Virus record (IMG/VR): IMGVR_UViG_3300030429_000089
Span: 1 to 34,781 of that record
DNA: 34,781 bases
Direction: 5' to 3' (one strand)
From: a virus
Positions 6,603 through 14,317 of the stretch are shown here, piece after piece (within the stretch, counting starts at the first letter, position 1; each line of letters opens with the position of its first letter). The notes beneath the pieces were generated by a model. It did no database searches. It was not told the origin of the DNA and worked only from the letters and a program-made list of their open reading frames with translations. The position numbers and the translations under genes are program-made.

Positions 6603-7010
6603 ATGGCAAATTTTCTAAGGGGTTTAGATCCCGATTTTAAAAAAGTTGTAAAGGGAATAAAGAGCAAATTGCACCAAAAGGATAATCGTGAATTACTGAT
6701 AAAAATAGCTAATAATGGTGGATATTTAACTGAAGAAATGATGCAAGATTTCAAGAACGTATTTGGGGATGATTGGATTGTTTGGATCAAGATGTTCACA
6801 GGTTATAAGTATTGTTTAACTGTTGGAGAATATTTCAAGATAAATAACCAAGAAATAAAAAGTCTTAATGATTTCAAAACTCCAAAGGCAATAAATACTT
6901 ATAAAGAAATGTATGAAGGCGAAAATATTGATTACTCAAACTATGATTTTAGGCGAGACATCAGAGAGGTTTATATACCAGCAGATCATTATGAATATTT
7001 TGTATTCTAA
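6603..7010 (+). CDS. Hypothetical protein (135 aa)
   Basis: A 135-aa protein starting at ATG 6603 after AGAGGAGAG. The N-terminal third is basic and helical (LRGLDPDFKKVVKGIKSKLH), followed by an aromatic, probably globular centre and an acidic tyrosine-rich C-terminus ending YEYFVF. No domain recognised. It opens a run of closely spaced rightward genes (6603-9607) that carry no morphogenesis signature and therefore look like early functions. Confidence 0.7.
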   Translation: MANFLRGLDPDFKKVVKGIKSKLHQKDNRELLIKIANNGGYLTEEMMQDFKNVFGDDWIVWIKMFTGYKYCLTVGEYFKINNQEIKSLNDFKTPKAINTYKEMYEGENIDYSNYDFRRDIREVYIPADHYEYFVF

Positions 7011-7061
7011 TGGTTTGTTCAAAAGAACACTAAATATAGCGTTTGGGAGGAGGTGATATTA

Positions 7062-7214
7062 ATGTTCAATGAATATTTGTACCACGAAGGCGAGAACCCC
7101 GATCCTGATGTAAACAATTGTGGCAATTGCCGCAACATGGTCAAAGGGAACTGTAGAATAATTGGCAATGAGGAATGGAGCGAAGAGTATTGCGAAGACC
7201 ATGATCCTAGATAA
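7062..7214 (+). CDS. Four-cysteine small protein (50 aa)
   Basis: ATG at 7062 follows a near-consensus GGAGGAGGTGAT at ideal spacing, strong evidence for translation although the product is only 50 aa. Cysteines at 20, 23, 31 and 44 (CGNC, then single Cys residues) fit a treble-clef or zinc-ribbon-like knuckle. The rest is acidic. Such mini zinc-finger proteins are frequent in phage early regions and often act as host-modulating or DNA-associated factors, but nothing specific is shown here. Confidence 0.65.
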   Translation: MFNEYLYHEGENPDPDVNNCGNCRNMVKGNCRIIGNEEWSEEYCEDHDPR

Positions 7215-7257
7215 TTAGTGGAACATAAAATATAGAATAAATGGAGGAAGAAATAAG

Positions 7258-7722
7258 ATGAGCGAAATGAAAATGAACGATTGTATAATTTGCAATAATA
7301 ATTTCCAAGCAGGAGATATTGCTCCTGAGGAATGGTGTATTTGTATAAACTGCCTTAATAAAGGTTTTATGGTCTGTAAAGTAGATAAGAAAATCTTTAA
7401 CATAAATTCAGTAACAAAAAGCAATTTATTAATTGATAAAATCCAGACTTTTAATATTAGTGGTTATGATTTACTTGAAGAAGTCACACGTGGCTTAAAT
7501 TTCCGATATGAAAATGTATGCAGTAATGATTGCTACAATGCACTTTATATAGATAAATGCATCGAAGAGTTAAAAATTCGTTTAAATATGATCTGGGAGG
7601 AAGAATCAATGCCGGTATTTAGAAACATAGTTACAAAGAGTGAAAATCGTGAGGTTTTCAAAAATACATTGGCAGATAAAATCACTGAATTGGAGAACTA
7701 TAAACAAAGATATTTAAAGTGA
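7258..7722 (+). CDS. Zinc-ribbon-like hypothetical protein (154 aa)
   Basis: A 154-aa protein with an N-terminal cysteine cluster: C9-x2-C12 and C27/C29-x2-C32, with further cysteines at 40, 88 and 92. The first two pairs look like a zinc ribbon of about 40 residues. The C-terminal half is helical and charged and may be a coiled coil. It starts at ATG 7258 after GGAGGAAG. It follows another cysteine-rich small protein by 43 bases, suggesting a shared metal-binding theme. No family assigned. Confidence 0.7.
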   Translation: MSEMKMNDCIICNNNFQAGDIAPEEWCICINCLNKGFMVCKVDKKIFNINSVTKSNLLIDKIQTFNISGYDLLEEVTRGLNFRYENVCSNDCYNALYIDKCIEELKIRLNMIWEEESMPVFRNIVTKSENREVFKNTLADKITELENYKQRYLK

Positions 7723-7821
7723 TTAATTGTAGTTATATCAAACTAAAATTATAGGTCTAGACAGGAAATCAATCTTGTCTGACAACCCAAAAAATATAAT
7801 TATTGAAAGAAGGAATTTATA

Positions 7822-8136
7822 ATGAAAACGAGTTTATTGTCAATATTGTCTAATTTTACAGTGAAGGAAATTGAGTTTTTAATTAAATACCATAATTCAC
7901 TTGGTATGATTAATAACCAAGAAAAAATAATGAAAATTAAAAAGCGTGAAGAAGCAATCTGCGGATTAACATGGGCAACTTTTAGTTATATGCTCGAATC
8001 TATCCATAAAGAAAGTATTGTTGAAGACTTTATTAAAAAAAATATAAGTGAGAGGGATTTCTTCGTACTTACGATTGCAATATGTGAGGAGAATCCAGAG
8101 ATAGTATCCTACATAAAAACACCTTGTGGATGTTAG
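7822..8136 (+). CDS. Hypothetical protein (104 aa)
   Basis: A 104-aa, largely helical protein starting at ATG 7822 after GAAGGAA. It is leucine, isoleucine and lysine rich with a C-terminal PCGC. No recognised motif. The gap upstream (7723-7821) holds a hairpin AGACA/TGTCT (about 7760-7781). The stretch downstream (8137-8263) has a weak hairpin AGTCC/GGACT and a GAGGGGAGG/CTCCCTC pairing around an eight-codon frame of doubtful meaning. Confidence 0.65.
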   Translation: MKTSLLSILSNFTVKEIEFLIKYHNSLGMINNQEKIMKIKKREEAICGLTWATFSYMLESIHKESIVEDFIKKNISERDFFVLTIAICEENPEIVSYIKTPCGC

Positions 8137-8263
8137 CGTTTATAGTCCAAGAATTCTGATGGACTTTGTGTGAATTTAAACAAGAGGGGAGGGAAAGGAA
8201 CTATGCCTTCTGTCTCCCTCTATTACAAATAGAAGAATAATAATTGAAAGAAGGAAATAAATA

Positions 8264-8986
8264 ATGTTGACAGTTATTCAAAAGGAAAAAGAAATCCATT
8301 ATTTCGCTAAAAATAAGGTCAAAGAGCTTAGGAATTTACTAAAATCAAAGGAAGTCCAAAAGAAATACAAAATTAATGCGGATTGCTTAGATTTTGAAAA
8401 ATATACAGTCAACATAGACAACTTCACAATGCGCTATAGAGAAACTAATGCTGACCTAATTACGATACCTATCAAAGACGATGTGGTCAAAGACTTACAA
8501 CAATTTAAAATGATGATCGAAGAAATTTCTAAAGATAACAAATTGGCCTTATATGTGAATGACGCTTACATAGATGAAGAAGAAGTGGATGAATATGACG
8601 ATTGGTTCTTACGTCTCAGCAGTCCTTCGATGAATAGGAACATTCAGACAATGAGATTGATGACTTACCAAGAATCAGAAAAAATAGAATCTCTATTCTT
8701 TGAAATTAATCATGCAAAGGACAAATCCTTGAAATCGAACATAAGAAGCATAAGGAAACTACTTAATCTAGGCGTTGATACTATGCTAAATCTGTTTTAT
8801 AAGAAGGAAGAAGTAACCGGAAGGATCAGAACTATAAAAGACGATGTGATTGAATTAATGATCCAGTGTCAGCCAGAAATAATAACTCTCTCTACAATAA
8901 GACTTGAAGATCCTTGGGTGATTAATAACATTGAAGGCGAAACTCCTATTAACTACATGTGGAGCAATAGGAGGGAAGTAGTATGA
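8264..8986 (+). CDS. Hypothetical protein (240 aa)
   Basis: A 240-aa protein starting at ATG 8264 after GAAGGAAA. The N-terminal half has short beta segments, and a very acidic stretch (DEEEVDEYDDW, about residues 103-113) splits it from a helical, basic C-terminal half. No catalytic motif or family is recognised. The last codons overlap the start of the next gene (ATGA overlap at 8983-8986), so the two are translationally coupled. Confidence 0.7.
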   Translation: MLTVIQKEKEIHYFAKNKVKELRNLLKSKEVQKKYKINADCLDFEKYTVNIDNFTMRYRETNADLITIPIKDDVVKDLQQFKMMIEEISKDNKLALYVNDAYIDEEEVDEYDDWFLRLSSPSMNRNIQTMRLMTYQESEKIESLFFEINHAKDKSLKSNIRSIRKLLNLGVDTMLNLFYKKEEVTGRIRTIKDDVIELMIQCQPEIITLSTIRLEDPWVINNIEGETPINYMWSNRREVV

Positions 8987-9357
8987 TGAATAATGTTTAC
9001 GACTTTCGTTTGCAGCAAAAGAGATACGAGGGAGCCATTGCTGCCAAGGATAAAGATTACAGCAGGTATAAATTCAGATTTGATGCCGGAGCGTTGCAAA
9101 AAGATGATACTGAGATAATTTTAGTGCTCTTGAGCACGGTGCAGACTATTCCTTGGATAGTCGTTCAAAGCCAGATCGAATCAGCTATTGAGCATAATCA
9201 ATTAAAAGAATGGATTATCCAAGACGTACTTATGGAAGCAAATGAGGTGTTTTTCGATAACTATGAAATCGTCAAGACCATGAAAAATATATACAGCATT
9301 GATGAAAACCTGCTGGTGGATTCTTTCGATGAGATATTACGTAAGGTTAATTACTGA
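8983..9357 (+). CDS. Hypothetical protein (124 aa)
   Basis: A 124-aa protein whose ATG overlaps the TGA of the gene before by four bases, with GGAGGGAAG upstream. The product is acidic and mainly helical, with a hydrophobic core (IILVLLSTVQTIPWIVVQSQI, about 45-65) too polar to be a clear membrane segment. No family recognised. The coupling implies a stoichiometric partnership with the 240-aa protein. Confidence 0.7.
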   Translation: MMNNVYDFRLQQKRYEGAIAAKDKDYSRYKFRFDAGALQKDDTEIILVLLSTVQTIPWIVVQSQIESAIEHNQLKEWIIQDVLMEANEVFFDNYEIVKTMKNIYSIDENLLVDSFDEILRKVNY

Positions 9358-9421
9358 GATGTGTAGAAATTGGGGCATGGCGGCAATAACCTGTCATGCC
9401 TACCAGAAAGGAGGAAGAGGA

Positions 9422-9607
9422 ATGACAGATCAAGAGTTGCTTGAAGCATCGTGGCATCGTCCTCTGATGCAGGAGTATCTTAATTGGGTCAATTATAATG
9501 GACGACATATCACAGCATTTTCTTCAATCGTATTAAACGAGTTCATCAGAAAACGCTGCTATACATCGAAGGAATACGATTTGTTGGCACAAGAATTGGG
9601 ACTATAG
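9422..9607 (+). CDS. Hypothetical small protein (61 aa)
   Basis: The start is set at ATG 9422 because AAAGGAGG-AAGAGG lies just upstream; the longer frame from 9299 overlaps the preceding gene and is unlikely to be translated. The 61-aa product begins MTDQELLEASWHRPLMQEYL and ends YDLLAQELGL, a helical protein without a recognised motif. It is the last gene before the hairpin that precedes the RNA polymerase gene. Confidence 0.65.
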   Translation: MTDQELLEASWHRPLMQEYLNWVNYNGRHITAFSSIVLNEFIRKRCYTSKEYDLLAQELGL

Positions 9608-9620
9608 ATGAGAATAATAG

Positions 9621-9659
9621 TGCGTTAAACCTTGCTACATAAGGGTTAGGTTTAACGCA
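9621..9659 (+). terminator. Long perfect hairpin ahead of the polymerase gene
   Basis: TGCGTTAAACC (9621-9631) and GGTTTAACGCA (9649-9659) are an 11-bp perfect inverted repeat with a 17-base loop. The following ATAATTTTCT is only a weak T-tract, so it could be a terminator or a control site. TGATATGAT at about 9671 is an extended -10-like word that could begin the polymerase transcript. Confidence 0.5.
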
Positions 9660-9777
9660 GATAATTTTCTGATATGATTGGGCATTCTTGTAGCTACGAG
9701 GGTTTAGAAGGCGTTTTAAATGCAAGAAATGATGATTGATAACTTATAAATAGATAGAAGTACGGAGGAGAATAATA

Positions 9778-12700
9778 ATGAAGATAGATAGCAAATTGTT
9801 TGAGGTGTTAACTCTAAAATTAGGCCAAAAGAAAATGAAAATAAGATTTAAAATCAACTCAGATGTCCTTGAAGAATGCAGACAAATCAAAGTTGATCTA
9901 TATAAGGTACAGAAAGATATTATCAAGATTACGTTAACTGAAAAAGAAATTCGAAAGCAAAAAACTTTGGTAAAAGAGGGCGAAGTAATTCGCATAATAC
10001 AACATCTTCACAAAGCCCTTCCCATTCTAGGACGATATACCTTCCTTTCCAAGATACTTATTGTGGACGCAAATGCTCATACTAAATACCTTAAGACGCA
10101 TGGAATTCTGAAGGTGAACGGTCATAGGTTTAAAAGGCTCCTGAGTAGTTCGGGAAATATTAGAAATAATAAAATAATTTTTATTTTAGAAGAGTTATTT
10201 GATAAAGCGAATGATATTTTACTTTGTGGAATGCCTATAGATATGGTGCATAATGCCTTTTCAAAGTTTAATAGTTATTATGCGCTGGCAAATACGGATA
10301 GCACAGCAGTCACTATGCCTAAGATCGTTGTGATAGAGGATTATACAAAAGATCTTACAGAAATGTTTGATGTGGTCGCAGAGAAATTCATTAAAGGGCA
10401 AGATAAAATTCACAAAAGAACTCTCAAAGTTATCAAGGATAAGAAAGGCGAACCCAAAAAAGAAGACGATAGAACAGAATATAGTGTTGAAAGCAAAGAA
10501 CATACTGAAAGTCTTAAGCCATTCGACGGTGGTGGCCTCGTAGACCTTCGGCTAGCAGCTAAGTGGGCTACAGCAAAATTAAAGTTAAATTACATACCAT
10601 CGGCGTTTCAATTCAGAGCTATCCCAGGACTTAAAGGAAATCTTTATACTTTTGATATTGTTAAATTTGCAGAGAAACATAATAAGACTTCGATTATAGA
10701 TGCTTGGGGAATCGAAAGAAAATTGTTAAACGACGATGGCAGCGTTGCCATTGACTGTATTCTAACTGAGAGTCAGTTCAAATTCTTTAATAGTTATACG
10801 GAACTATTCGGAAAAGAGAATGCCTTTACTGAATGGCTTAAAGCTTTCAATACTGTCACACACGGGTACAGAAGAACCTTCAATATATCAAAATATAGTG
10901 TAGACAATAAGAAAATCAAAGATAGAGTATTATTGAGTTATCAGCCACTTCAATCATTAAACTTGATTCTAAACCAAATTAAGATTCTTTGTAAGGATAC
11001 TGTTGAAACAATCAGAGATATTAGCACTGATGTAGACAAATTCTTAATGTACAGAGGATTACTAAATGATGAAGATGGTTCAGTATTAGTCCCTGAATAT
11101 TATAAAGCACTTAAAGAAAACAAAGACCTATTTAATGATTCATTTATTCAGGAGAAGGTACGAGAGGATATAAATGGATTTAAAGAGCGCACTTTAAAGG
11201 GTGCGGTAAGTGTTTTTGGAAATTATCAAACATTAATTTGCGACATAGTAGGACTTGCTGAACATGCCTTTGGATTGCCGGTTAAAGGATGTCTTGAGAA
11301 GGATCAAGTTTATAGCAAATACTGGTTAGATAGAAAGCAAAAGCAGATCAGTATTATCAGGTTCCCTCACGTTGCAATGGAGCATCATGTTTCGGATGTA
11401 GTTGATCCAGAATGTGACTACCTAAAATACATGAATGAAGGCATAGTCACTTCGATGTATGACACTTTAGCATTGAAGTTAAACTCCGCAGATTATGATG
11501 GGGACCATATTTTAACGAATTCTTCAAGAGTTCTCATTAATCATATTAATAAAAATAAATCAAACACAATTGCTTTCATTGAAGACAAAAACAAAAATGA
11601 CAATGAGAAAGAGTCTAATAAAATAAATAATATGGATGAAATAATTAAAACGGATGTCCGTGGCATGGGCAACAACATAGGTCGAGTCATTAACGAGATA
11701 AGTAAGCTTTGGTCAATTGAACAGACAAAATTAGTAAGTGACTACATAAAAATAATGTCAGTGATTGGGAGCCTTACAATAGATTTTGTCAAAACAGGCA
11801 TTAAAGCAAAGATCCCCACTGAAATCAGTAACTATATTCGAAATAATGAGATCAAGAAGCCAATATTCATGAAAGTCATCGATAAGAAGAAGGCCAAAGA
11901 AGAGAATAAACTTAAAAGAAATAGCAGGATAACAGGGAAAGATGAGACGGAATTGTTTTCTGATGTAGACTGTACTATGAATAGGCTCTATCATCATATG
12001 CGGAAAGAGATGAAGGGTATTACATTTGAAGCCCCTACTGCTCCAATAAATATTTCTAAGATGATGGATGATGTAAAAAGAAACAGAAATAATGTTACAT
12101 ACCCTGAAATACTTAAAAAGCTCAAATCCCTTAAAGCGGATAGCGATTGTATTGCAAAAACTAATGTTTATGATGCTAACGGTGACTGCAACAAGGAAAA
12201 GAAGATGGAGCAAAGTTATAGTTATAGAATATTTTATAGCTATTGCATGGCTGAACTATTGCAAATTTGCAACGACAAAAATAAACTTATTGATTACTTG
12301 GTTTATGCATTTTATGTTGATAAGAACTTTGGTTTACATAATCCAGATAAATCAATCCTATGGAACTTGTTCGGCAAGGCGTTAAACAAAAGATTAAAAG
12401 GTAAAGAGACAAAATTTAAAGAGGAAGATGTAGAAAAAATTAACGCCAGGGCTTCTAAGCTGACTAAGAAGATGGATGAAATTAGGAAAAGTAGCAAAGA
12501 AGCATATATAAAAATGTTTGAAGTAGAGAAACCAGATGAACTCAAAAAAGTGACCTTCTATGCTAGTGAACTATATTTTATTAAAGACAAAGTAAAGTGG
12601 TCAGGCGAAAGAGACTTGGCAATATCATTGCTGATTATAGATAAATTTTGTAAAGCGTATGGAGAGGATTTTGTAATCTATGATGGTAAACGAAATGCAT

Positions 12701-12924
12701 TGAATAAGAATCAGATCAGAAAAATATCAGGCATAAATGATAGAAATTTCGATGAATATATGAAAGCTCTGGTCAAAAATGAAGTCATAAGGCTAGAAAA
12801 GGTTATAAAAGGTAGTGTAGAGTTAAAGTGCAGGATATTAAATTCAGTAGTAGCTACAGGGGAAAAGAAGACAATTACAAGCTATAATGCAATAAGAGAT
12901 GTAAAAAGATTAATTAAATGGTAA
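9778..12924 (+). CDS. Single-chain DPBB RNA polymerase, YonO/RdRP-like
   Basis: A 1048-aa protein with the two signatures of RNA polymerases built from two double-psi beta-barrels in one chain. First barrel: QFRAIPGLKG (residues 278-287), matching the QxR..G.KG motif that carries the active-site lysine (K286) in YonO-like and eukaryotic RNA-dependent RNA polymerases. Second barrel: RFP (528-530), then NSADYDGD, whose D572, D574 and D576 are the metal-binding triad equivalent to DFDGD of bacterial beta-prime. Known of the family: SPbeta YonO is a DNA-dependent RNA polymerase that transcribes phage late genes. Inferred here: a phage polymerase for middle or late genes. ATG 9778 follows CGGAGGAG. 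The gene stands alone between two long hairpins. The rest of the chain is too diverged for motif assignment by eye. Confidence 0.85.
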   Translation: MKIDSKLFEVLTLKLGQKKMKIRFKINSDVLEECRQIKVDLYKVQKDIIKITLTEKEIRKQKTLVKEGEVIRIIQHLHKALPILGRYTFLSKILIVDANAHTKYLKTHGILKVNGHRFKRLLSSSGNIRNNKIIFILEELFDKANDILLCGMPIDMVHNAFSKFNSYYALANTDSTAVTMPKIVVIEDYTKDLTEMFDVVAEKFIKGQDKIHKRTLKVIKDKKGEPKKEDDRTEYSVESKEHTESLKPFDGGGLVDLRLAAKWATAKLKLNYIPSAFQFRAIPGLKGNLYTFDIVKFAEKHNKTSIIDAWGIERKLLNDDGSVAIDCILTESQFKFFNSYTELFGKENAFTEWLKAFNTVTHGYRRTFNISKYSVDNKKIKDRVLLSYQPLQSLNLILNQIKILCKDTVETIRDISTDVDKFLMYRGLLNDEDGSVLVPEYYKALKENKDLFNDSFIQEKVREDINGFKERTLKGAVSVFGNYQTLICDIVGLAEHAFGLPVKGCLEKDQVYSKYWLDRKQKQISIIRFPHVAMEHHVSDVVDPECDYLKYMNEGIVTSMYDTLALKLNSADYDGDHILTNSSRVLINHINKNKSNTIAFIEDKNKNDNEKESNKINNMDEIIKTDVRGMGNNIGRVINEISKLWSIEQTKLVSDYIKIMSVIGSLTIDFVKTGIKAKIPTEISNYIRNNEIKKPIFMKVIDKKKAKEENKLKRNSRITGKDETELFSDVDCTMNRLYHHMRKEMKGITFEAPTAPINISKMMDDVKRNRNNVTYPEILKKLKSLKADSDCIAKTNVYDANGDCNKEKKMEQSYSYRIFYSYCMAELLQICNDKNKLIDYLVYAFYVDKNFGLHNPDKSILWNLFGKALNKRLKGKETKFKEEDVEKINARASKLTKKMDEIRKSSKEAYIKMFEVEKPDELKKVTFYASELYFIKDKVKWSGERDLAISLLIIDKFCKAYGEDFVIYDGKRNALNKNQIRKISGINDRNFDEYMKALVKNEVIRLEKVIKGSVELKCRILNSVVATGEKKTITSYNAIRDVKRLIKW

Positions 12925-12955
12925 TAAAATATTAACCTCAAATTAATTAATAAAG

Positions 12956-13000
12956 CAACACCCTTAAAAGTAAAGCTATAAAGCACTTTTAAGGGTGTTG
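12956..13000 (+). terminator. 16-bp perfect hairpin after the polymerase gene
   Basis: CAACACCCTTAAAAGT (12956-12971) and ACTTTTAAGGGTGTTG (12985-13000) pair perfectly over 16 bp with a 13-base loop. There is no T-run after it (TGCAAATCT follows), so classic intrinsic termination is uncertain. Together with 9621-9659 it brackets the polymerase gene. Confidence 0.55.
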
Positions 13001-13084
13001 TGCAAATCTTAATATAGGAGAAGAATCAATTATTGTAAATTTTACTACAAGTAAATTATATAAATAAAAGAGGTGATAAATGTA

Positions 13085-13291
13085 ATGTTAAGTAATGATA
13101 GGGTAAGAAGAGATCTGATTAACTATTTAAGGGAATTTGGAGTCAAAAATAAGTTTATTGCCAAAAAAGTTGATTTATCCGATGTCACTATTTCTTTGTT
13201 TTTGAGTAGTCAAAGGGATATAGCCCAAGATAAGTTGGAAAAGATCGATAGGCTAATCAATGGTAATCATATTTTTTTAAGTAAAAATTAA
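13085..13291 (+). CDS. Small XRE-like DNA-binding protein (68 aa)
   Basis: The start is set at ATG 13085, eight bases after AGAGGTGAT; a GTG at 13073 lies inside that ribosome binding site and is unlikely. The 68-aa product is a single HTH: KNKFIAKKVDLSDVTISLFL (about residues 20-39) has the helix-turn-helix spacing with recognition helix DVTISLFL. Upstream, GTAAATT occurs twice beside an inverted repeat TTGTA/TACAA (about 13033-13060), a candidate operator. A phage regulator is the likely role. Confidence 0.7.
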   Translation: MLSNDRVRRDLINYLREFGVKNKFIAKKVDLSDVTISLFLSSQRDIAQDKLEKIDRLINGNHIFLSKN

Positions 13292-13400
13292 ATAGTTAGA
13301 TACAATTACAATAACATAAAGCAAGTATTACGTCAATAAGGAGTTTGGTCGATACGTCTAATTACAAATAAAATAATAATAAAAGGGGTTATCAATAAAT

Positions 13401-13583
13401 TTGGAGCGTATTACTAAGTCTGAAATGGAATGGTTATTAGCAAATAACTACTTAACAATAAAACAGGGAAGAATTGAGTACCTAATAGTTACCAGTCGAA
13501 CACGTGGAAAAGCACATAAAGATAGATATATCGCAGACCATATTTACCGCCATCTTTCAAAGATGAAGCTACAAAATAAATAA
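13401..13583 (+). CDS. Small basic hypothetical protein (60 aa), TTG start
   Basis: A 60-aa basic protein beginning MERITKSEMEWLLANNYL, from TTG 13401 with AAAAGGGG upstream. An in-frame ATG at 13425 is possible but would remove the ERITK segment, which resembles the N-terminus of small phage proteins of Bacillales that I have seen start with KRITK. It is basic in the middle and C-terminus, so nucleic-acid contact is plausible. It is followed by another small gene 17 bases on. Confidence 0.6.
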   Translation: MERITKSEMEWLLANNYLTIKQGRIEYLIVTSRTRGKAHKDRYIADHIYRHLSKMKLQNK

Positions 13584-13600
13584 TAAGGAGAGAGTTCATA

Positions 13601-13732
13601 ATGCAAATGCAACAAGATTCTGAAGAAGAAATGTTTCTTTTAGATCTAGATAAAAACTACCAATGTTTTACATTTACAAATCAGGATGGAAATACCATCT
13701 ACCTCTATGATCGAATACGTGACGATAATTAA
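13601..13732 (+). CDS. Small acidic hypothetical protein (43 aa)
   Basis: ATG 13601 follows AAGGAGAGAG at good spacing and opens a 43-aa frame starting MQMQQDSEEEMFLLDLDKNY. It is acidic with a beta-like C-terminal half (FTFTNQDGNTIYLYDRIR). No family recognised. It is the last gene of this small-gene run; the first of several terminator-like hairpins begins 10 bases after its stop codon. Confidence 0.55.
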   Translation: MQMQQDSEEEMFLLDLDKNYQCFTFTNQDGNTIYLYDRIRDDN

Positions 13733-13742
13733 TCCGGTTATT

Positions 13743-14143
13743 AGCCAGTCCAGCAACCTGGCTTTTAATAATGATAATTTTTCATTATTTAAGGCAGCAG
13801 TTACGTCCTTCTTGGGATCATGCACCCACTTCCTCCAAAACAAAAGGAAAAGGACTATCCACGTTGAGAATAACATGGGAAGGCACACCGACCAGCGTTA
13901 GTCAAAGTGCCGGATTCTTTTTAAATAACCATCCATCTTTAGCCAGTGGATGTTTATATTAACCATTATTTATTTAATCCTTTTTTGAAGAGTGCTTGAG
14001 AAATCGGGCACTTTTCTCTATCCTTACTAATTATTTGGCTTATGCCAATGGATATTTTCATTTATTGTTTTTCTTTTATTCACTATTTCTCACTAATTGA
14101 GGTCAGCGAGTCAATGCAAGGCTTGCTGATCCACTCTTTTTTA
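13743..14143 (+). other. Tandem run of five terminator-like hairpins
   Basis: This gene-free stretch holds five hairpins in the same orientation, most followed by T-rich DNA: AGCCAG/CTGGCT (13743-13763, TTTT); GGCAC/GTGCC (13882-13911, then TTCTTTTT); CATCCA/TGGATG (13930-13952, TTTAT); AGTGC/GCACT (13991-14012, TTTTC); TCAGCGAG/CTTGCTGA (14103-14129, then CTCTTTTTT). The first and last are convincing intrinsic terminators and the middle three are weaker. No coding frame here has a ribosome binding site. Confidence 0.55.
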
Positions 14144-14166
14144 GTGAAGTAAGTGACATCCCATTT

Positions 14167-14295
14167 AAGGAGGTGAGTATATGGCATAAAAAGAAGCCAA
14201 AACAGGACTAAAAATAAATAGAAAAGTTGGCATTGTGACCAACTAAGAGTGTGAGACAAGGCGAAGAAATGAAACGCTATAACGGAAAACAGTAA
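14167..14295 (+). promoter_or_regulatory. Leader with start-stop mini-frames before helicase
   Basis: A full-consensus AAGGAGGTGA (14167-14176) is followed four bases later by ATG GCA TAA (14181-14189), a two-codon frame. Skipping one base would give MAKKKPKQD and a stop. Then come a perfect hairpin AGTTGG-cattgtga-CCAACT (14225-14244) and an eight-codon frame MKRYNGKQ (14269-14295). The layout (strong initiation, mini-frame, hairpin, then the main gene with a poor start site) is that of a translational attenuation leader or of a broken small gene. Confidence 0.4.
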
Positions 14296-14317
14296 AAATA
14301 AACCGAAGTGAAAGGAA

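Noticed and set aside
11758-12213. Minus-strand 151-aa frame
   Set aside because: It lies wholly inside the RNA polymerase gene and lacks a ribosome binding site.
13646-13962. Frames of 63-80 aa across the hairpin run
   Set aside because: No ribosome binding sites; they read through terminator-like stems and overlap each other on both strands.
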